A stretch of DNA of 64,000 bases, from positions 5,074,927 through 5,138,926 of the forward strand of contig CANTUZ010000004.1 of the NCBI GenBank assembly GCA_947846985.1. The letters are read 5' to 3'. Origin of the DNA: Fratercula arctica (lineage: Eukaryota; Chordata; Aves; Charadriiformes; Alcidae). Positions 13,618-26,700 of the stretch are shown one piece after another; the stretch's first letter is position 1; each line of letters starts with the position of its first letter. The notes under the pieces were generated by a model. It had not been told where the DNA came from and did not search any database. It was given only the letters and a program-made list of their open reading frames with translations. The position numbers and the translations under genes are program-made.

Positions 13618-16600
13618 CAATGAACTTCATAGTATCTCTATTTAGGCCCCAAACATAAAAGAATTCTTTACTTATATCATCTAGGGTCTTAGGATCCCCT
13701 AATAGTGGATATGACTCTGGTGGTATCTTAACTGACTTGGTAGTATGATCTGATGAATGTATTAAATTAATACCTTAGTGTGACTTCTTTGACAAAGAAG
13801 TAGAAAGGCAGTGGTTATACTGAGTTCCAATCCCCCTTTGGAGCTGTGAATGCACATCTGAAGCAAACGGCACAGAAAGCTGTGATCACGTGCAGCTTTT
13901 GTGGCAGACTTTCTCAGATGTTTAGATTGCTATAGCTTCAAAGTACAGCTACTGCTGAATAAATATTACTAGCAAAGTTCACAATGCCTTTCCAAGATTT
14001 CTCACTCTGCTAACCTGTAAATGCAAAACAACAGACACTAAATCTATTCTATATTGGGGGAAAAAAGGTACAAGAAGAATTCTAATATTTGTTGTTATAA
14101 CAAACTGAGAGCAATGTGATCCAACACATTATCTATCTTTTGGTTTTTTCATATATACATGGCTTATCCCTTTTGATGAAAATCATATTTGTATGTCTGG
14201 TGATATGTATGTAAGATAAAGCCTATTTGTACATGCAAAAGCCATTAAGAAGAATACACTTTTCAGCATTCATATTAAATGAGCTGGAAATAGCCAAACC
14301 CTTGCTAGTAAGTACAATGGCAATTAGGAGTGTAGTGCTACAGCAAGTAGTTGCTCTCTGCTTAGCTGGAGGGCTCAAAAGGATTTGTAAATGGTTTCAC
14401 CAGTCCAGCGTTTTTGGACACAGCTATTGTGACTTCCTTCTTTTGGCTTCTTCGCTGCTCTTACTGCTCTTGTCACATATGCTGAAAGTAAAATAGAGAA
14501 AACCTGTCTATCTTTCCTTCTGTGTCAAGCTAGTCATCTCCTGAATTCTAAACCTTTTACTTTTGTTCTTTTCCCTCCAAACTGAGCTTGAACTCCTTGG
14601 ACTCAGTGGCAATTTTCATCTTTATTTTCTGTGATTTGCCTCCCACATTTGCAGTAAGTGCTGTATCTGTCACCTAACTTTTGATGATGTCCTCAGGTGT
14701 GAAACACATTCTGTGCTGTGTACCAAGTGGTTACCCATTAGTTTCGCTTTCCTCTTAAACCACACTCTTACAAGAAGCTCTCTAACAGTGATTCACTTTA
14801 GGAATGAATCTGTAATATGCATAAATATGTGTATTTGTCCGTAAATGTTTTTCTGCACGCTGTAATTCTAGTACTTTAGTTCCATCTTTTGTAGTTCTTT
14901 TTTGCAAAAATTGGCTTTACGCAAGATCAAGTTTTGCTACACTTATTTGCACAAAAGACCCTGTAACATTATTAATAATGACTTTAATCTACAGTTTTAA
15001 AAATCTGCTTTTCGGCACCTTGCTGTTTGTCATGCTATTTTCTGCTGTCTCTAGGAAGTTTATAGCTGTAACTTGCAGTTTTTCCAAAACTACTCTCCAT
15101 TTATAGGTGACTAGCTGCTCCAGATGTATATATGAGATCAAAGGAACAAGTTAAAGATATTCCTGTTCATCAGATATTAATGGGTAAATGACATTCTCAT
15201 TTATTTTAATTTCTTAAGTATTTTAAAGCTGAGGGATAAATGGTTTGATTCCATTAAAGCTCTCTTCAAGATTTAAAAAAATCTGAGGTGTCTGACTGTG
15301 GCAAAGCAAACACTTTAAGAAAAAGCCTGACTAAAAGGCAAGTAGAACGAGTGGAAAGAAGCTGTGAAAACTGAGCTGGCCCCGATTTTGGTCATTTTCC
15401 CTGAAACTGAAGAACATTTAATCACTTAATTACTTAGAATCATCTGAGCAGATCATGGAAGCTGCTTCCAGACCTGATGGGTCCCCAGACAGTCAGTGCC
15501 TGGAACTGGCAATGGTGCCTGGTCTCCACCCAGCCCCTAAGGGCTACAGTATTAATGGACAGGTTCTATGTAAAGAAAGATGCTGTTGCCATTACTGTTT
15601 CATGCTGGGGATGGCAAATCATTTGGAATGTGTGGTGCTTTCCCAGGAAAAAAAAAAAATTGTAAAAGCTTTTTAGTGCTCTGTTTGAAATGTTGTAAAT
15701 CTGACATAGGCTTGGTGAGCCACATTATATATGGGCTTTCTACTAATGCAGTGTAGTCAACAAATTAAATTTATCTTTTTGTTATAGGAATAACAATAAT
15801 TACACGATTTTCCTTTCATTAACTTAGTGATTTTGATAGATACACTGCTTTTAGAAAGGCACAGGCTAAATGTCTGAAGTCTATCTTCTAAAAAATCATT
15901 CTCTCTGGGAAAAACTCTTCCAAAGGCAAAGGAAAAGCTTCAGCGTTTTGAGTTGTTTTCCTTGTGTTCTTTTCTTAAGAAATTGGCCTCTAATGAGCAG
16001 GTCTGATTTCAAGCTTCTTCGAGCTTGCTTTGGGAAGAGTACAATTTATAAGTTCCAGGTCTAAATTTGAGGGAATTTCCTTTTGTCTATGCAGAGTCTT
16101 CTGTGTGATGATTTCCTTTCGCTCTTTAGGAAGTATGCCTATTACAAGCTAATGGAGAGTTTCTAAAATAAGGACTGCAGAAATAGACTGAATGAGGACT
16201 GAGAAGATGGATTTCTTTTTGCCAGTATTGCAGCTGAAAATATTTCTTCTTGTTATTTTTTTCCTAGGAAGTAGAGATTTTGGGGTGATGGTTGTCTGGT
16301 TTTTTTTATGTGAGCTTTTCTGCGTAGCTTACCTTTTCCTCCACTCTACTCTTCAGCCGTGCAGCCTCTGAAGAATAGGAATGAGGCGGTAACAAGCAGC
16401 GGGTAGTCAAAGTGTCCTCACTGATATAATTTATTTAAACACAAAAATCTGAAAGTTCTTTATTGTGATGATCATTAAATAGACTGAGGGCTTTAAAACA
16501 TGGGAAGGAAGAATAAGTAGCTAGTTGATTGCAGATTGAAATGCCTATTTAATTTACGTATAATAAAATAATTTAAAACCGAGGTGAGGTCTTATTAGCA

Positions 16601-17464
16601 TGTATTTCACTATGCCTAACTTTTTTGAGTAATACAGTGTTCTTTCAACAGCCCCCAACTCCACTGCACTTCCTCTGTGTTCTCACGGTACCTGGCTCAA
16701 GTCAGAGCATGGAACTAAATTGCCCAGCACTTGCTGCCTTCTGGAGTGGAAACGGTGCTGATGCCTTTCATTTTAGGACAAAATCAAACTTTGCTTTACA
16801 TCTGTCATCATCCGTAGTTTATTTCATTGAAGTGAGCGATGCAAAGCTGTTCTTGACGACTGATATTATCTTTCCACTTTCTCATTGTATTTCTTTGAAC
16901 TGATTTTGGTAAACTCCACTATCTAGACTCTGCACAACTCCAGTAACAAAGATTCATTTGGGGAAAAATAGTTTATTTTACTTCACTGACAAAGGATATC
17001 TCTGAAAATAAAAATGGGATCTAGGCTGTTAGGTTTCTTGTTTTTTTTCTTTTGCTTTCTTTTTCCTGGGTCTTTTTTTTTGCTCTTTCTTTCCCCAGAA
17101 GAGACATAGTAGGCTTTTAAAAGGTATATCTGGAAGCAGAATAAATGGTACAGGTTTGTTTTATGTTTGCCAAAGAAAAAGTTTATCAGACTGTTCGGTT
17201 GATCTCTGTAGATTCATTTTGTGGAGAGAGGCTGCCAAAATGTCAGCCAAAGCTTAAGGCAAAGCCTACAGCAATCTTGATGCATTAAAGTTAAAGAAAT
17301 AAATAATGCTGATGATAACCCTTTCGAGCTCAGATTCACTGGCCATTGAATTACTAGAATTACCTTTTTTTTTTTTTTATTTGGGGGATACTGTTGTGCT
17401 GCATCTGGCTGGGAGGAGATAACTTTCTTCATAGCCGTGCGTATGCTGCTGTGTTTTAGATTTG
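13618..17464. other. unique sequence, no gene seen
   Basis: Two overlapping frames at 15455-15676 end just after an A-run at about 15649-15659. This gives a superficial look of a processed transcript, but the peptide is unrecognised and no upstream structure supports it. A 92-codon frame at 16625-16903 is also unrecognised. T-rich runs occur near 17040-17090 and 17366-17379. Confidence 0.6.
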
Positions 17465-17958
17465 TGACTAAAGCAGCGCAGACGCTACAGCAGTGCTTTG
17501 GCTGTGGCTGAGCAGGACTTGGGCAGCATCGAGGCTTTTCTCTCTGTCCCACTGCCTCCCCCCCAGCACTAAGAAGGCGGGGGGGGGGGCAAGAGGCTGG
17601 AAGAGGACACAGCCAAGACAGCTGACCCAAACTGACCAAAGGAATAGTGCATATAATATCATGTCATGCTCAGCAATAAAACTGGGGGGATGGAAGAAGA
17701 AGATGAGGAGATTTTGGTCTTGTAAGGTAGCTGTTGCTCAGAGACTGCCTGGACATCGGTTGATTTCTGGGTGTTGGTGAATGATAGCATTTGCATCACT
17801 TGGGTTTTTTCCCCTCTTTCCTTCACTTATTAAAATGTTTTTATCTTGATCCTTGAGTTTTGCTTTGGCTTTCCCTATTCTCTCTCCTGTCCTGCTGCGT
17901 GGGAAGCGAGCAAGCAGCTGTGTGGCTACTTAGCTGCTGGCCAGGGTCGACCCACCAT
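17465..17958 (+). mobile_element. decayed LTR of an avian endogenous retrovirus
   Basis: The block resembles a repeat family common in bird genomes. It contains ACACAGCCAAGACAGCTGAC followed by CCAAACTGACCAAAGGAATA. A TCATGCTCAGCAATAAAACT segment comes next, then GGGGGGATGGAAGAAG. The TTATTAAAATGTTTTTATCT region gives the polyadenylation signal area. It closes with GGAAGCGAGCAAGCAGCTGT and a GCTGGCCAGGGTCGACCCACCA end. No gag, pol or env-like frame flanks it, so it looks like a solo LTR or LTR fragment. It is divergent and contains a C7 run (about 17558-17564) facing an 11-G run (17579-17589). The family name is not assigned; the 5' boundary is uncertain. Confidence 0.75.
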
Positions 17959-19369
17959 GGTTGGACAGAGGCCTAAGTATCTCACTTACGTTGTCAGTGT
18001 CAAGGAGTATTTATAAATTGTGTCCGTACCAGGATTCATTCCTGAATGTTTCACGTTACTCTTAGTGTTGATATGGCTCCACACAAGGGGATGTAAAGTA
18101 GCCACAAGTTGTGTGGCCACAGGCATTTCTAACAGAGCCGGGTCAAACAGACCTGGTGGTAGAACCACTGTCAGCTGTGGAGCTTCAGGTTCCAACAGGC
18201 AGGCTTGTCAAGTGTCACTCTTCTTTTGGGCTGATCTTTGAGAAGTCTGTGGTACAATTCAGTGTCTCTGAGAAAATATTATGCCTTTGGATTAGAAAGT
18301 GAACGTGCTCCCACCTCCAGTTTATTCTCTGTCCTGTGAGAAAAAAACAGGGAATCATTATGTATTGAGATCCATACAGATTCTTCAAATGTCTGTGGCA
18401 GACCATACATTAACATACATATAACACGTAAGCATTCTCACAATAATAATGTGGAAATAATTACTTTCGTTGGTGGGATGACTGCACCCACTTTCCTTTT
18501 GGAATGCCAATTGTGATGTGCTATTTGAAACAGTATCTCAGGCCCTATATCACACCCATGGACCTTTTCCTGCCCTAAAATTTATGCTGAGCTGTAGGGA
18601 AGGAAAACCTGCATGATGCGTGTGCTCGTTCATTCACTGCTCTTGCAGCTTCTCTTTTTTTCTTGACACTTGGTTCATCAAGCCCTCATTATCTTGTGTT
18701 GCTGAGACACACAGTCAGTCCCTTGCTTAAGATAACTTAGGTTGCCACAGACAGCTCAGAGGTAGTAGGGAATGGAGGCCGTGTCTGTCTTGGCATAATT
18801 ACAAGTTCATGTCCAATTCACTTTGTCACACTGTCCACCAGAAGAAACACGCTGGCTTCAGTGTGATCTGTCTCTGATCTGTTTGATTATTATCTTCTCC
18901 TCAAGTCAGAAACAGAATCCCCTAATGTTTAGATGTAGTTGAAGCAGTGTGAAAAATTGATGGCACCAGCAAAATCAAGTCTCTAGTAAAAACTGTTGGA
19001 TTCTCAACAAAAATTCACTAGTGGTTTCTTTTTCACTAATCAAAAACTTTCCCAGATAATGAGATGAGAATTGAATTTTATATCTTTTGTATTTTTTTGT
19101 GGCACATGCTAATTGTTTTGTAGCCAACTCTGCTAATAATTAGTATGCCAATAGCTGCTTATAAATATTTGTGTCAACCAATAGGGAACTGTCATGAGCC
19201 TATCTCCCTAGACTGATAAACACAGGCAAACCCAGTATTTTCTTACTATATGTACCAGATTTTAAGTGGAAGAGGTTTACTTCTGATGAAGAATTGATTT
19301 CAATCCTTTCAGCTTCAAGGGAGACCAGATTATACATCTGTTAAGGCAGAGGTTTATCTGATAAAACAT
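17959..19369. other. unique sequence, no gene seen
   Basis: Short frames around 17986-18406 overlap on both strands and are unrecognised; the first part may still include eroded retroviral flank, but I cannot show it. The remainder is AT-rich unique DNA. Confidence 0.55.
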
Positions 19370-19610
19370 GAATAAGGATCTGCACAGCTGGCTCCCTAAT
19401 TACCCAAACGATTGCCCTGTCAATTACCAGTTCCCAAGCTTCAGATGGCCATTCTGTCCCAGGGCAATCTGGGCTCATAGTGTTTCTTACTTGCGTGCTC
19501 TTTGTGCTCTTTGTTGCTGCGATCCAGGCAAAGCCAGAAATCTTTGCTTGTGCCCCTTTACTCTGAATCCTCATTGCACAAGAGGATGCACTAACTGATC
19601 TCTGTTAGCT
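19370..19610. promoter_or_regulatory. candidate conserved noncoding element
   Basis: A repeat-free stretch with two nearby homeodomain-type words, CCCTAATTACCC and GTCAATTACCAG, a CAGATGGCC E-box-like word, and several CpGs around TTGCGTGCTC and TGCTGCGATCC. Frames on both strands at 19341-19598 are open but lack a recognised product. Function is inferred from motif density only. Confidence 0.28.
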
Positions 19611-20544
19611 GTCTATTTATTAATTCAATTTCATTTACTCACCCCAGACCATTTTTTCCTCCAATGTTTTGGGAATTCCAGTTGATCAACAAAGAAATAT
19701 ACATCTGATTTCTAAACCTTTCTTTATTTTTTGCAAAAATAAATGGGTAGGGGATGTTTAATTGCATTAGATTACTTGAGATGGAAAAGCTTACTTTAAT
19801 TTAGTAAATTACTCTGTGGGTAATGATAAGGAGGATCGATCTGCTCTACTCGTGTTCTGACTTTCTGATGGCATCAGCAATAAAAAGCACTGAGGACCTA
19901 TTTTAATCATTAAAATTGCAAAGGCATGTCAGAATACTCAAATGAAACAGGTCTTCTGAGCAGATGGCATATTTATGTAAGCGCTTTCAAAGTAAAAATG
20001 CTTTTTATGGTTGTATCGTTAAAAAACAAAAACATGAGGAGTGCAGCAATGAAGTTTTCAATCTTAATTACAACTCAGCTCAATTACAGGTACAGTGTAA
20101 CTTGTATTTCTAGTTTTCTGCCTGTAGAAATAGTTTCTTTTTCTTGATATAAAAGTACAGTGCCCATCTGTCAGGTAGATGAGTTAAAAGCTGTAAGAAC
20201 TTCAGACTTCCTTTCATTTTTTTTGTATTTGTAGCTACATATACCTGAACAGTGAACTACCATAGAGTTTTTATGATTTTTAATTTAATTTCTCAAGCAT
20301 TAAACTTAATTCTCCCAGAAGTGAATTAACCCAACGTTGCTGTCTGGGTTGTGGACTGATTAATTATTAACCAAGCAGAATTAATGAAATGTACATATTT
20401 GTATAGTGGTATAAGACATTTTGCCATCCAATAGCAGTAATTGTGCACATGCACACGTTCTCTCCCTTCTAGAGCAGGTCTCCAGTGCAGCATGTATATG
20501 ATAGGCACAAAGCTGAGTGCGCGCAACTTATTGTGAGGTTTGTT

Positions 20545-20770
20545 TATTTGTTTTTAAAGGTCTGTGGGGGAATTAAAATTGAATCCCACTAGACATTTGC
20601 ATCAGGCCTGAAAAATGTCGCTGGGCTCATTGGATTCAGTAGTGCGCACTTGGTTGCAATAGGAACCAGAAGTGAAAAACGCAACTGGGAAGCCAAATGA
20701 AGGCAGGGGAGGGGGCAGATCAAGCCGCGCAATTCGTTACCAGTCTCCTTCTAACTCTGTCACACATTGC
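20545..20770. promoter_or_regulatory. candidate regulatory element with octamer
   Basis: The segment contains a perfect POU octamer ATTTGCAT at 20595-20602, a GGGGGAATTAAAATTG word, TTGCAATAGG (C/EBP-like) and CpG-bearing words AGTGCGCAC, AAAACGCAACTG and AGCCGCGCAATTCG in otherwise CpG-poor DNA. No open frame spans it. Enhancer function is inferred. Confidence 0.28.
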
Positions 20771-23700
20771 AAGGACCGTGGCTTTAGTATCTCAAATTCT
20801 GCTTTGGGCCATGTCTGGATTTATATGGCTGTGCTAATAAATACTGAGTGAATTGAGATTTATGGCTTATGAATAAACTGATTCCGAAGCCTTTCGTTAA
20901 GAGGGGAAAGTGGTAACCAGTGTCTGGGCAAAATGGGAGTAGGACTAAAGGGACACAGATGCATTCATGTAGTGGAAACATGTTGACAAACCTCAGGGGG
21001 GCTGTAGCCACACCTTTTCAAGCAGACCAATATCTTGACTAGGAAGTGGAATGAGACCAAAAATTAAAGAAATAAGAGATAAAAATCTGTCAAAAATTAC
21101 AACTCGGAAAACAGCTGAAAAAAAGTATAGCTGCAATGGCCTCTATAATGAATAGCTCATTGTGAGTTTAATGTGTTACCTGTGTTGGGTTATTTTAAGT
21201 GGATCTGTGTCTTCATACATATATTTATGATATTGAAAGTAGTGATGGGGCATTGGATATAGATTTTCAGCTGCCTGAATCTCAGTGGATTATGAAAAGA
21301 AAGGGGCAGTGCAAAAACATTTAGTTGCTGTTAGCTTTTAAGTAAACTAAAAAATTGTTTCCATAAGAATTCTAAATCTGGTTTGTAAAACAGCAAACAA
21401 AAAAGAACAAAATGCCAGAGAGGTGAGGTTTTGTTTATATTCTCTCTTGCTATTAACATATTCTACAAGTAGTATTAACGTATAGGCAATTTAATTCTTC
21501 AAGCTCAGACAGATACTGAACATCGGGAGTAACAGGAACCTCCTTTACATGTCACAGAGGTAAAGCATTCTAAGATTGCCCACTCTAGAAGAGCCACTGA
21601 GAAAGATTTCAGCATCTTGGTCTTGAACGATATTTCAGAGAAAATAACCAAGTGAGCCAAATTCAAACTCTGGGCTATTATTTATTATTGCTGTATCTAC
21701 CCTAGACAGCTTACAGTGCTCAAGCAGCAGGATAGTAATGCACTGGCTTTCCTATGGGTAAGTAGTTGGGTGAATGGACAGCTGATTGGAATTAGCAAAA
21801 AACTTTATTTAGGGAAAAAATCCTTTGTGAACTCCAGTGATCCCGTGTTTGATTACAGAACAATGTAATTAATCTCCCAGAGAAACACTGGCTCTTTCAT
21901 TCCAGCAGGGCTCTAAAGTGCACCTGGCAGCATCCATGTGCCGACAGAAGTATCACACACGTGCTTGCTCACTGATTTTAGAAAAGCAAATGTGGACTAA
22001 ATGTGGTAGAACCAAGCCACCAATGGGCAGGTTTCTGGAGGAGGTAACTCGTGTGAGAAAAGGTATGACTATGTCTACTGGTAGAATCTGGAGTGTCCTC
22101 AGGGCCTGTCTGTCCCAACCAGGGGCCTGGGCAGAGTATTCCACAATTTTTTTTCTAGCTCGCTTGCCTAATTATCTTCCAGAGGAAGCCTTGGCACAGG
22201 GGACAGACAGAAACAGGATGATGCTCATCGGTCAGGTTATGGCCAGAGCACCCACAAGGTCTTGGAAGACTGATGTTTAAACATATTAGAAAATAACAGC
22301 ATTGAGAAAGTAATTATCAAACAAAATGGCTAGTGAGCCCTCTCTCTGCAAGGACGTCGGGGATCTGGCAGACCATCCCCATGACTTTTTGTTGTTTTAA
22401 CTAGATACTAGGCTGAGGAAGTTAAATTACATTGGTGTGTTATTATATTTAGGTTTGTTTTCAAACATGAGAGAAGCTATAATAATGGCTCTGTGTAGCA
22501 CTGGATTGAAAATTAACTGTTTTTTTAACCTGCCTCTGGTGGCCTCTCCTGTGTCCCAACTAGACCCATAGACTACCTGACCACTGTCACTATCAAAGTG
22601 TGTTACATTTCAGCAAACATAAAGAGAATAATTTGTACTGTTTCTGTGGTGTTCCAGTCGACTTAGAAACATCATCCTATCCCCACGCTAGACTTCAAGT
22701 GAACACTTGTGTACTGCCTATGTCTTAGCATTTGTGAAATGTTTAGTGGCAACAGTTTATTTTTCTGGACTTCTGAAACATACGTCTTCCAAATCTAGTC
22801 AGCAGCGTCACCTAAACAAAACCATTGATTTCTGGGTGTAGCTTAGTTCTATTGTCAGTTACCCAGAAAAGCAATGTAAGCGTCCAGAATTTAAGAGGAG
22901 AAACATTTTTCCTTTACGCTATCACATAGAGAAGTCAAGAGACAGGAGTCTCGTTCGGTGTGTAATTAACAACTTCGGCTTCTCCCCTGCCCTCTGCGGG
23001 ACACATTTCGCCCTCTGTGGGATGCAGTAGCGGGAGCAGCAGGGGAATTCAGCGGGGAGCTTTCATGTCCCCCTCAGCAGGTGAGCTGGTGCAGAGAGCA
23101 CCCGTTCGGATAACGAGAGAACTGATGGGCTCCTCTGCTCCTCCTTGAGAAAGCATCCTCAAACCAGCGACCAGTCAAAAGCCGTACAAACGTGTTTGCG
23201 CTGCAAACCTGTTTCTCAGGATACATGATGCCCCTGTGTGCGTGCTTTCAGCTGAATGTGCTTCATCCCACTCCCTGCTTGCAGGTGTGGCAGTTTCACA
23301 CCATCTTATTTCAGTGTTTTCTATTGCTGTTCAGGCTAGCGGGGAGAGAAAGATTTGCTTTATTTTATAGCTTTATTTGCATTTAATCTTTTTTCAATTG
23401 ATTTCCTTTGTCAGTTTCTAAAACAAAGTTTTAATCCATCTCCTACAGGTATTTGGAGTAAATACGGGGACAAAGAGTGGTTGATTACCTCTTCCAAGAC
23501 AGGTTTTGCCAATTCATATACCCCATTTTTTTTCTCATCTAATTTCCTCCACATGTTTTTGCAATGGTGTTTGGAGTTCTTCTCGTGACAGCATTTGTGG
23601 CCATCTTTGATATTAAATATTCCCATGGACCTTTTTTGAGATTTTTTCCATAACTTTGTTTTCAAAAGTCAGTCCCTGGAATTGCTGTGCTTTTGTGATT

Positions 23701-26700
23701 AAATTCTCTATCTTGATTCCTGACATAAAGCCTTCTTTCTTGTTTCTCCATATCCTGATAACTTGTGTAGCGCCAAAGAGAATTTCACATCTTAACTAAA
23801 TCCATTGTTTTCTAAGGTTTAGTGAATTTTAATTATTTTGAGTGAAAGCTTTTCTTTGCTCTGCAATAAAAAAGAGGTAAAAGCCTTTCAGTTAGTTGAG
23901 TTATTCTTAGAAAGAATTAATGTTTGCTGTATTGTTTCAAAAGTCTCTCTGGTTTGTTTGTTCGTAAGTTTTGTTGCTCTTTTCAGTATGTGAGTACCAA
24001 AACTGGGATCCTCTGCAGACACTAAGCCAGTAGAGTGGAGAAGTGGGGAGGTGAACAATGGATGAATTGTAGAAATAACTTTCCCCATTCTCACCCATTG
24101 CGCATCCAGCATTAGCCTACAAGAGGAACACGTTCTCTCAGCAGTGCATTCACTGTCCAATGTTTCAGGCATTTTCTGTATTTTTATAGCACAAATGTGG
24201 GATTTGGGTAGTCCAGAGAGCTTTCACCGGGTTTCTGCAGGAGCTCGGTGATGTCTCCAGTCATAACATGTTTCTCTCCCATGGCAGAATGCTCTGATGA
24301 GATCTCCAATAAAGCATCTCCTCAGGCGCCTTTTCCCAGTCTCACCGCTTTGCTGCCCCAGCGCCTACGAGAGGTTTATAAAATCTGTTATCTTTCCTTT
24401 GGCAGTAATCAATAGCATGAGATGTGTGTGTGGAGGTGGGGAACAACGTGATTAGCTTGGCTGTTTTGCTGTGCTTAGGATGGCAAGGGGGCATTCCTTC
24501 CTGATACCTGCAGTTTGCACTAATAATTAGAAGTGCTGTAGTCCTAAAAAGATCTAGAAATATAATTAAAATCAAACATAATACTTCCTGGGGCAGAAAT
24601 TGGCAGTGATATTTTCTGTTCCCTAGGATATATCCAAAGCAATAAAAATGAGCCCTTGTTTGTAGACAGATGGGAAGCTTCCTGTGTAGGACAGAGGAAT
24701 GTGTGTGGCTCTTTATACCTTCATCTTACCAAGAGGGACCAAAAGAGAAACACTGTTGAAGTGAAGATGCTCAATCAGCTTTTATCTTCTTTGTGGAAGG
24801 TACAGTTTATCTGTCTGCGGGATAATTGGACGCCAGATGACAAAGTGAGCTAATTATATAAAAAGGCTGAGGAATAAAGATTTTAGTCTGCAGCTATGCC
24901 TAATTCTGTTCTGTTCATAGTAAAAATAATATCACCTTTCCTTTGACATGGCCGTTTTAGCATTTATGTTGCAAATGACTGGCATAGCAACTTGATAGAA
25001 AAAGACATAAAGGTTCTTCCTGTATGCAGCCATTTTGATCAGGAGATAAAAATGACCAAGTTGTGAAAGTAGTAATATCTGGGTCATTGAATCAATTTTG
25101 CACCAATTTATGACTGTGCAGGGAAATGAAAATGGAAAACAGACAAATAGTCTTTAAGTCCTGTTAACAGATTATATCCATCACTCACGCTCAGCTTTTC
25201 ATTTCTAGGGCTATGAATACCATAAGCACTGAACATGACTCTCAGCTCATAAATCAGTTTTGAAACAAAAATCTTTTGAGGTCTACGGGGAATATTTACA
25301 GAACTGCTGTATAAACCAGCAATACAGATGTGCAAAAAGCAGATGAAGATTAAATATTATATCCATAACCTTAGACTTTGGAGAGTTTTAAAAAGGATGT
25401 CATCGTTTTCATGGGCTGACAAAGGCAGAAACACTATTTGGTCTCTCCCTTGTTTGCTTTTAAGATTTCTAAAATTGTTAAGTGCTACTAAATTTCATCA
25501 AGGAGCTGAAGTACCAATCTACCAAATTAATTGAACCTGCTCATGAGAAGCAGTGATGAGTATTTTATTAGAAAATCCATATGCATGGTGGATAGCGGTT
25601 TCAGTATTCCTCTGAGTTGCAGAGAAATTCAAACTGATAGAAGCTCGATAGATTCTCCTTGCCGCCTGTTCAGCTGTTAAAGGAAAGAACACGTCAAATC
25701 ATCCACTGATAGGATAACGTGTTGCCAAGATCAAGATATTTTGAGTTAACATTTACTTATATGCAGTATAGAAATGTCAGATGTAAAGCATGTTACCATG
25801 TTCCCTTATTAATTTGGTGGTTTGTTTGTTTATTGAGATAGTGCTTCCACAGATCCTGTGAATGGAGTTCCTGCTAGAAATAGAAAGCAGAAACTTGTCG
25901 CTCTGTTTCTTTCTACAGGCTTCGGTTTGTTAATCTGCCAGGTGCCCTGCTCTGCTCCATTTGAGCAATATCGTCTTGGACTGGGACTGTAATTGGAGGT
26001 GTACTGGGTGTTTCATGAAATGATGTTGGCAATTTTAGTAGCTTTGCTCTGTAAACCATCACTGAACCAAGTGCTGACCAGTACTGGGCGGCTCCGTGCC
26101 TCTGAAGAGTTTGTCTTTTCCAAGTGTCCTCAAAACATTCAAGCATAAAGTTTTGCTGAACCGTGGAGTTAATTTCTGCCTATTTATAAGATTTCCTGGG
26201 GAACATGTAGTCTTTTTTGCTCGTTTCTGATCTCACTTGTTGAGTAATGCCTTTAGCTCAAGCTGTCTACATTCCTATAAATAACTGTATTTTGGCTGTG
26301 GCAGAGGTGATTGCTGATTATGAGCAAGGGCAGATGTGGTAATGCTGACCCATACACAGATGTTCCATTGTCTGTCTTTGCGTGGGATTTTAGGAAAAAA
26401 AAAAAGTTTTTCTCAGTTGTTTCTATATCAACAAATGAAATAGTCCCTCAAAATATTAGGCATGTACGAAACAACGGTATCTGATTATGTTGTGCAAGAG
26501 CAGAGTACCAGTTCGTGACTCTTGGCTTACTGCTATGCTGAAGGGAATGTGGCTGGAGGGCAGTGAGAGCGCAGGGAGTTGTATTTTCATCCTGTTGCAG
26601 TTCCTTAACATAAATAGAGTCCAGCTACTTGCTTCCAGTCTGTAAGTAACTCACACCTATGGACTTCTTGTAGTTTGTCCATAGGACAAGAATCTGATCA

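Noticed and set aside
17214..17639. 141-codon minus-strand frame
   Set aside because: It runs through a poly-T tract and the LTR relic with its C/G homopolymers; no retroviral or host domain is visible.
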